Positions 61,041 through 64,000 of a DNA stretch of 64,000 nt are shown here, piece after piece. Each line of letters opens with the position of its first letter. The stretch's first letter is position 1. The DNA comes from Actimicrobium sp035984655 (GTDB lineage: Bacteria; Pseudomonadota; Gammaproteobacteria; Burkholderiales; Burkholderiaceae_D). The stretch spans positions 1 to 64,000 of the forward strand of contig NZ_JAXCHT010000016.1 of NCBI RefSeq assembly GCF_035984655.1. Direction: 5' to 3'. The position numbers and the translations under genes are program-made. The notes below the pieces were generated by a model that was not told the DNA's origin, did no database searches, and was given only the letters and a program-made list of their open reading frames with translations.

Positions 61041-61436
61041 ATGTCGACCACTTCTCCGCTGCTGACCTCCGCCATCCTTGCCCTTAGTCTGATCGTCAGT
61101 GGCGTCAGCGCCATCGCCGCTGATTCGCCCAGCGCCGAAGCGCGCTACCAGAGCGAGCGGGCAGTCTGTCTGAGCGGAAAATCGAATCAGGACCGTACCA
61201 CCTGTCTGAAAGAGGCCGGCGCGGCACGCGATGAGGCCAAGCGTAATCAGCTCGGCGTCGGTCAATCCTCGTTCCAGAGCAACGCCATGGCCCGTTGTAG
61301 CGCCTTGCCAGGCGATGACAAACGCGACTGCGAAAGCCGTGTGCAGGGCGAAGGCTCGATCAGTGGCAGCGTGCGTGATGGCGGCGTAATGCGCGAAACC
61401 ACGACGGTCACCGTGCCGGACAACCCACCCAAGTAA
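61041..61436 (+). CDS. small periplasmic protein of unknown function
   Basis: A 131-residue protein from ATG 61041 (AAGGAC upstream). Signal peptide MSTTSPLLTSAILALSLIVS-GVSAIA, then a Cys-containing helical region (CLSGKSNQDRTTCLKEAG, CSALPGDDKRDCESRV) with four Cys residues and a Thr/Pro tail. It may be a periplasmic metal- or disulphide-related protein; the position behind the metal pump is suggestive only. No family recognised. Confidence 0.65.
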   Translation: MSTTSPLLTSAILALSLIVSGVSAIAADSPSAEARYQSERAVCLSGKSNQDRTTCLKEAGAARDEAKRNQLGVGQSSFQSNAMARCSALPGDDKRDCESRVQGEGSISGSVRDGGVMRETTTVTVPDNPPK

Positions 61437-61447
61437 GGACGCATTCC

Positions 61448-62086
61448 TTGATCCAGCCAAAACCCCCAGCCAGGCCCGCACATTTCTCGATGTTGCGCGA
61501 GTTTCATCTCGCTGATTTTTTCACGCTCGGCAATGCCGCCTGTGGCGTGGCGGGGGTGTTCCTGGCGATGCTGTTCATGGCCAGCGGCGAGCTGCAGCAA
61601 TTGTATTGGGCTGCCGCGATGGCGCCGGCGGCCTTCCTGTTCGACGTGCTCGACGGTCGCATTGCACGCTGGCGCCAGCAGCATTCGGCGCTTGGGCGCG
61701 AGCTGGACTCGCTGGCGGATGTGATTTCGTTTGGCGTAGCGCCAGCCGCCCTGGCCTTCGCTGCAGGGTTGCGCGGGCAGCTCGATGCGGTGGCGATGAT
61801 CTATTTCGTGTGTTGCGGCGTGAGCCGGCTGGCGCGTTACAACGTGACGGCCGAGAACCTCTCGGCCGGCGCCGACAAGGTTGCGTATTTCGAAGGCACG
61901 CCGATTCCCACCAGTGTTTTGATTACGGCAATTTTTGCGCTACTGGCATGGCAGGGACGAATCGGCGCGAGCCTGTTCGGCGGCGTCTGGCAAGTCGGTG
62001 GCTGGACGTTGCATCCGCTGGCGCTGCTGTTCGTGCTGTCGGGCACGCTGATGATCAGCAAGACGCTGCGGATTCCGAAACTCTAG
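61448..62086 (+). CDS. pssA: CDP-diacylglycerol--serine O-phosphatidyltransferase
   Basis: A 212-residue polytopic membrane enzyme of the CDP-alcohol phosphotransferase family. The catalytic motif D66-x2-D69-G-x2-A-R-x8-G-x3-D87-x3-D91 is complete. It forms phosphatidylserine from CDP-diacylglycerol, the first step to phosphatidylethanolamine. The start is TTG 61448 with AAGGACG 7 bases upstream. Its stop shares the CTAG tetramer with convergent ycgR. Confidence 0.9.
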   Translation: MIQPKPPARPAHFSMLREFHLADFFTLGNAACGVAGVFLAMLFMASGELQQLYWAAAMAPAAFLFDVLDGRIARWRQQHSALGRELDSLADVISFGVAPAALAFAAGLRGQLDAVAMIYFVCCGVSRLARYNVTAENLSAGADKVAYFEGTPIPTSVLITAIFALLAWQGRIGASLFGGVWQVGGWTLHPLALLFVLSGTLMISKTLRIPKL

Positions 62087-62856
62087 CGCAGGCCGTTGGC
62101 CCTGGCGTTCTGCTCGCGTTCGAGTTTGGTGATGTAGCGCTGAATCACCGCCAGCATTGGCTTCGGCAAGCCCAGGAACACGCACCCGAGGCGGTTCAGG
62201 ACCTTGCCATTGTCGAGCACGATCTCCTGCAGATTGCGTATCTCGACGGTGGTAATGATCACGGTACTGCCCGGCAGGAAAACCTGACAATCCTTGTAAT
62301 TGCGGCCAATGGTCGCGTCCAGCAGGCGGCGCTCGTCCAGGATCGCAATGCCGCCGCCGCTGACGTTTTGCAGCGGGAAAATGATCGGCTGTCCGCTCTC
62401 TTCATCCATCACCTGAATCGTGCAGCGTACAGGAGCTGCCAGCGGTGTCGCCACGCGATAAAATTCGCGCCGCTGCAAGCGGATCAGGCTGGTCGGCAGC
62501 GGCATGCTCAGGGCCGGCAAATTCGCGTGCACGCAAGTGCTGATCGTGGTGGCGAAAAAAACGATGCGAATGTTGTCCAGCATGGTCTCGAACGACACGT
62601 TGTGACTGCGCATCAGGTGCGCGGCCACGCCGTCATCCGGGGGGACGTCAAAGATCACCGAATCGCCGGCTTCGTCAACCTCAAGCAACGTCGTCATGCT
62701 GGCTTCACCGATGCCATCCATCAAGACGCGCACCAATTGACGCTGTTCATGAATTGCGCGCAACAGCGAAGCGATTTCGCGGCGCGAGTGGACTTTGTAC
62801 GGATTGAGGTCGAGCGCTCCGTATCCGTTATGTTCAGTAGGCATTGACATCGGCAT
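62083..62856 (-). CDS. ycgR: flagellar brake protein YcgR (PilZ, c-di-GMP effector)
   Basis: A 257-residue protein with the YcgR N-terminal domain (residues about 25-115) and a PilZ domain with the c-di-GMP ligands RRxxxR (R129-R134) and N164-x-S-x-x-G (NVSGGG). When loaded with c-di-GMP it slows motor rotation at FliG/MotA. The downstream neighbours are FlhB- and FliK-like genes in the same direction, and the operon is part of the flagellar regulon. Confidence 0.92.
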   Translation of the reverse strand: MPMSMPTEHNGYGALDLNPYKVHSRREIASLLRAIHEQRQLVRVLMDGIGEASMTTLLEVDEAGDSVIFDVPPDDGVAAHLMRSHNVSFETMLDNIRIVFFATTISTCVHANLPALSMPLPTSLIRLQRREFYRVATPLAAPVRCTIQVMDEESGQPIIFPLQNVSGGGIAILDERRLLDATIGRNYKDCQVFLPGSTVIITTVEIRNLQEIVLDNGKVLNRLGCVFLGLPKPMLAVIQRYITKLEREQNARANGLR

Positions 62857-62886
62857 GCTGGAAGTTGATTTCAGGTAAAAATCGAA

Positions 62887-63195
62887 TCATACCTTGTCGC
62901 CTCCCAATTTTGCCGCTTCGATGTGATATAGCCATGCCAAAAGTTCAGCCACCGCCCGGTACAGGGCCGGCGGAATTTGCCCGTCCAGATCAACTTGCAT
63001 CAAAAGCGCGACCAACTCCTTCGATTCATGGACGAACACGCCGTGTTCCTTGGCGCGCGCAATGATTTCCTCCGCGATCAGGCCGCGACCCTTGGCGACA
63101 ATCTTTGGCGCCGAGCTGCCGGTCTGGTAAGCCAGCGCAACCGCATTTTGCATCGGGGTGTCGGGCTTGTCGGGTTTGTCAGGTTTGTAATTCAT
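62887..63195 (-). CDS. FlhB C-terminal-domain paralogue (FhlB-like)
   Basis: A 102-residue soluble protein equivalent to the cytoplasmic C-terminal part of FlhB/EscU (AVALAYQTGSSAPKIVAKGRG, VALLMQVDLDGQIPPALYRAVAELLAWLY). It carries no transmembrane helices and lacks the NPTH cleavage site. Such proteins (FhlB/YlqH family) can substitute for the FlhB C-terminal fragment or modulate export specificity. Coupled to the FliK-like gene by ATGA. Confidence 0.85.
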   Translation of the reverse strand: MNYKPDKPDKPDTPMQNAVALAYQTGSSAPKIVAKGRGLIAEEIIARAKEHGVFVHESKELVALLMQVDLDGQIPPALYRAVAELLAWLYHIEAAKLGGDKV

Positions 63196-64000
63196 GCTTG
63201 CGGGTCCTGCTTGACAATCAACGAGTCCAGCGTCGAGCCGGCCGCATCCAGCGCGTTGGCCAATTGCCGGCCGTAGCTGCGCAGGGTGTCGGCACTGGCC
63301 GGATCGGCGGTTCGGACCTGCACCTGGACATGGTCGCCGACCAGCGTGATGGTCGCGGCGATGCGGCCCAGCGTCGGCAACGCGAAACGCACCACGCTTT
63401 GCCAGGGTCGCTGCGTCTCGTCACGCGTCCCGTGTTCGGGCTGGTCCTGATTCTGGCTGACTTCCCACTCCAGTTGCTGGCCTGGCCAGACTTCGCCGCG
63501 CCACTGTACGCGCGGCTGTTCCAGCGTGTTGAGCTGCAGATTGACGATACGCGCGTTGTCCGGATTCAGGGCAAGGTCGGGTTGTTTTGCGGCCGCATCC
63601 AGCGTCGCCGCGATCTGCTTGCCGGTTAGCGGATCGGTGCGCGTGGCGGTCGCCTGCAATGTGCCATCGGCGATGCCGGCGACGTCGGTCTTGCCCAGCG
63701 CGGCCGCATGCGCGGATGCGAGGCTGGGCAGCGACGCATTGTCGCGCGCAAGCGCCCCCTCGGCTGGTGCGGCGCCGCTGCCACTGGCGGGCTGATTTTG
63801 CGGTTCACGCAGCAGGTCGGCCAGCGGCCGGCTGCCATTGAGCCATTGCTGTACGTGCGATTCGTAAAAGAGTCCGCTCGAACTGAGCGTGTTCTGCAAC
63901 GCGGTGGCGATCTGGGCCGGGGCGGTTGCGCCGCTGGCCACCACCGGTGTCTTGCCAACCAGTGTGGTGGCGGAACTGCTTTGCAGGAGTTGATCAATCA
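63192..64000 (-). CDS. FliK-like hook-length control protein, partial at window end
   Basis: The 3' part of a gene whose frame runs open to position 64,000, so its N-terminus lies outside the window. The visible part has SGLFYESHVQQWLNGSRPLADLL and a C-terminal Flg_hook-type domain (LEWEVSQNQDQPEH, VVRFALPTLGRIAATITLVGDHVQVQVRTAD, LRSYGRQLANALDAAGSTLD). It shares its layout with FliK but is much less Ala/Thr-rich. It is coupled to the FlhB-like gene, so this pair resembles a second export-switch module. Confidence 0.8.
   Translation of the reverse strand, partial: IDQLLQSSSATTLVGKTPVVASGATAPAQIATALQNTLSSSGLFYESHVQQWLNGSRPLADLLREPQNQPASGSGAAPAEGALARDNASLPSLASAHAAALGKTDVAGIADGTLQATATRTDPLTGKQIAATLDAAAKQPDLALNPDNARIVNLQLNTLEQPRVQWRGEVWPGQQLEWEVSQNQDQPEHGTRDETQRPWQSVVRFALPTLGRIAATITLVGDHVQVQVRTADPASADTLRSYGRQLANALDAAGSTLDSLIVKQDPQA

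Noticed and set aside
58662..61481. A 939-codon open frame antisense to the copper ATPase
   Set aside because: It is His/Arg/Gly-rich without family motifs and arises from GC-rich third positions of the real gene on the other strand.

Overview
The window is high-GC chromosomal DNA from a flagellated Gram-negative bacterium, most likely a betaproteobacterium of the order Burkholderiales and possibly the Oxalobacteraceae. The grounds are the porin type, the flhBAF-flhG-fliA-motCD gene order, the YHS/copper P-type ATPase, the Pat acyltransferase and the small Burkholderiales-like conserved unknowns. The genus cannot be fixed from sequence alone. No CRISPR array and no rRNA were seen, and there is one tRNA.

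Layout. 1-1,920: a decayed accessory segment with a DUF4276/Toprim-like gene and a truncated, frameshifted IS21-type istA remnant, lying against the 3' end of tRNA-Pro(GGG). 2,169-6,629: an M14 carboxypeptidase; a cassette of two divergent CesT-like (type III secretion chaperone) genes and an amidohydrolase-fold protein that looks like an exported effector; and a DHCW cupin. 6,772-14,443: flhB-flhA-flhF-flhG-fliA-motC-motD, with many overlapping starts and stops. 14,425-17,185: an unknown gene, an MFS transporter with its MarR regulator and a palindromic operator, and a small HTH gene with its own palindrome. 17,387-29,687: flgN-flgM-flgA (minus) divergent from flgBCDEF, flgGHIJ and flgKL (plus). 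29,684-41,166: fliR-Q-P-O-N-M-L, fliK-J-I-H-G-F (minus) and divergent fliE. 41,729-46,437: a porin and a five-gene run of unknowns led by a J-domain protein. 46,457-51,314: a nuclease-helicase, two paralogous lipoproteins and a small secreted protein. 51,306-62,086: Pat, a catalytic-domain-less RlmI, pta-ackA-PhaC-like, a copper ATPase, a small periplasmic protein and pssA. 62,083-64,000: ycgR, an FlhB C-terminal-domain paralogue and a second FliK-like gene cut by the window edge.

How the genes work together. About 40 genes make an almost complete flagellar basal body, rod, hook, export gate, switch, motor and sigma-28/anti-sigma circuit. Flagellin, cap and chemotaxis genes are not in this window. 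Good sigma-28-type promoters precede flgM and flgK. An intrinsic terminator separates flgBCDEF from flgGHIJ, and another terminator-like hairpin lies in the leader of fliF. Pta-AckA, the PhaC-like hydrolase and Pat place acetyl-phosphate/acetyl-CoA metabolism and protein acetylation close together.

The most unusual items are the chaperone/amidohydrolase cassette, the J-domain-led unknown operon, the FlhG homologue with a degenerate P-loop, the RlmI homologue without a methyltransferase domain, and several palindromic operators.
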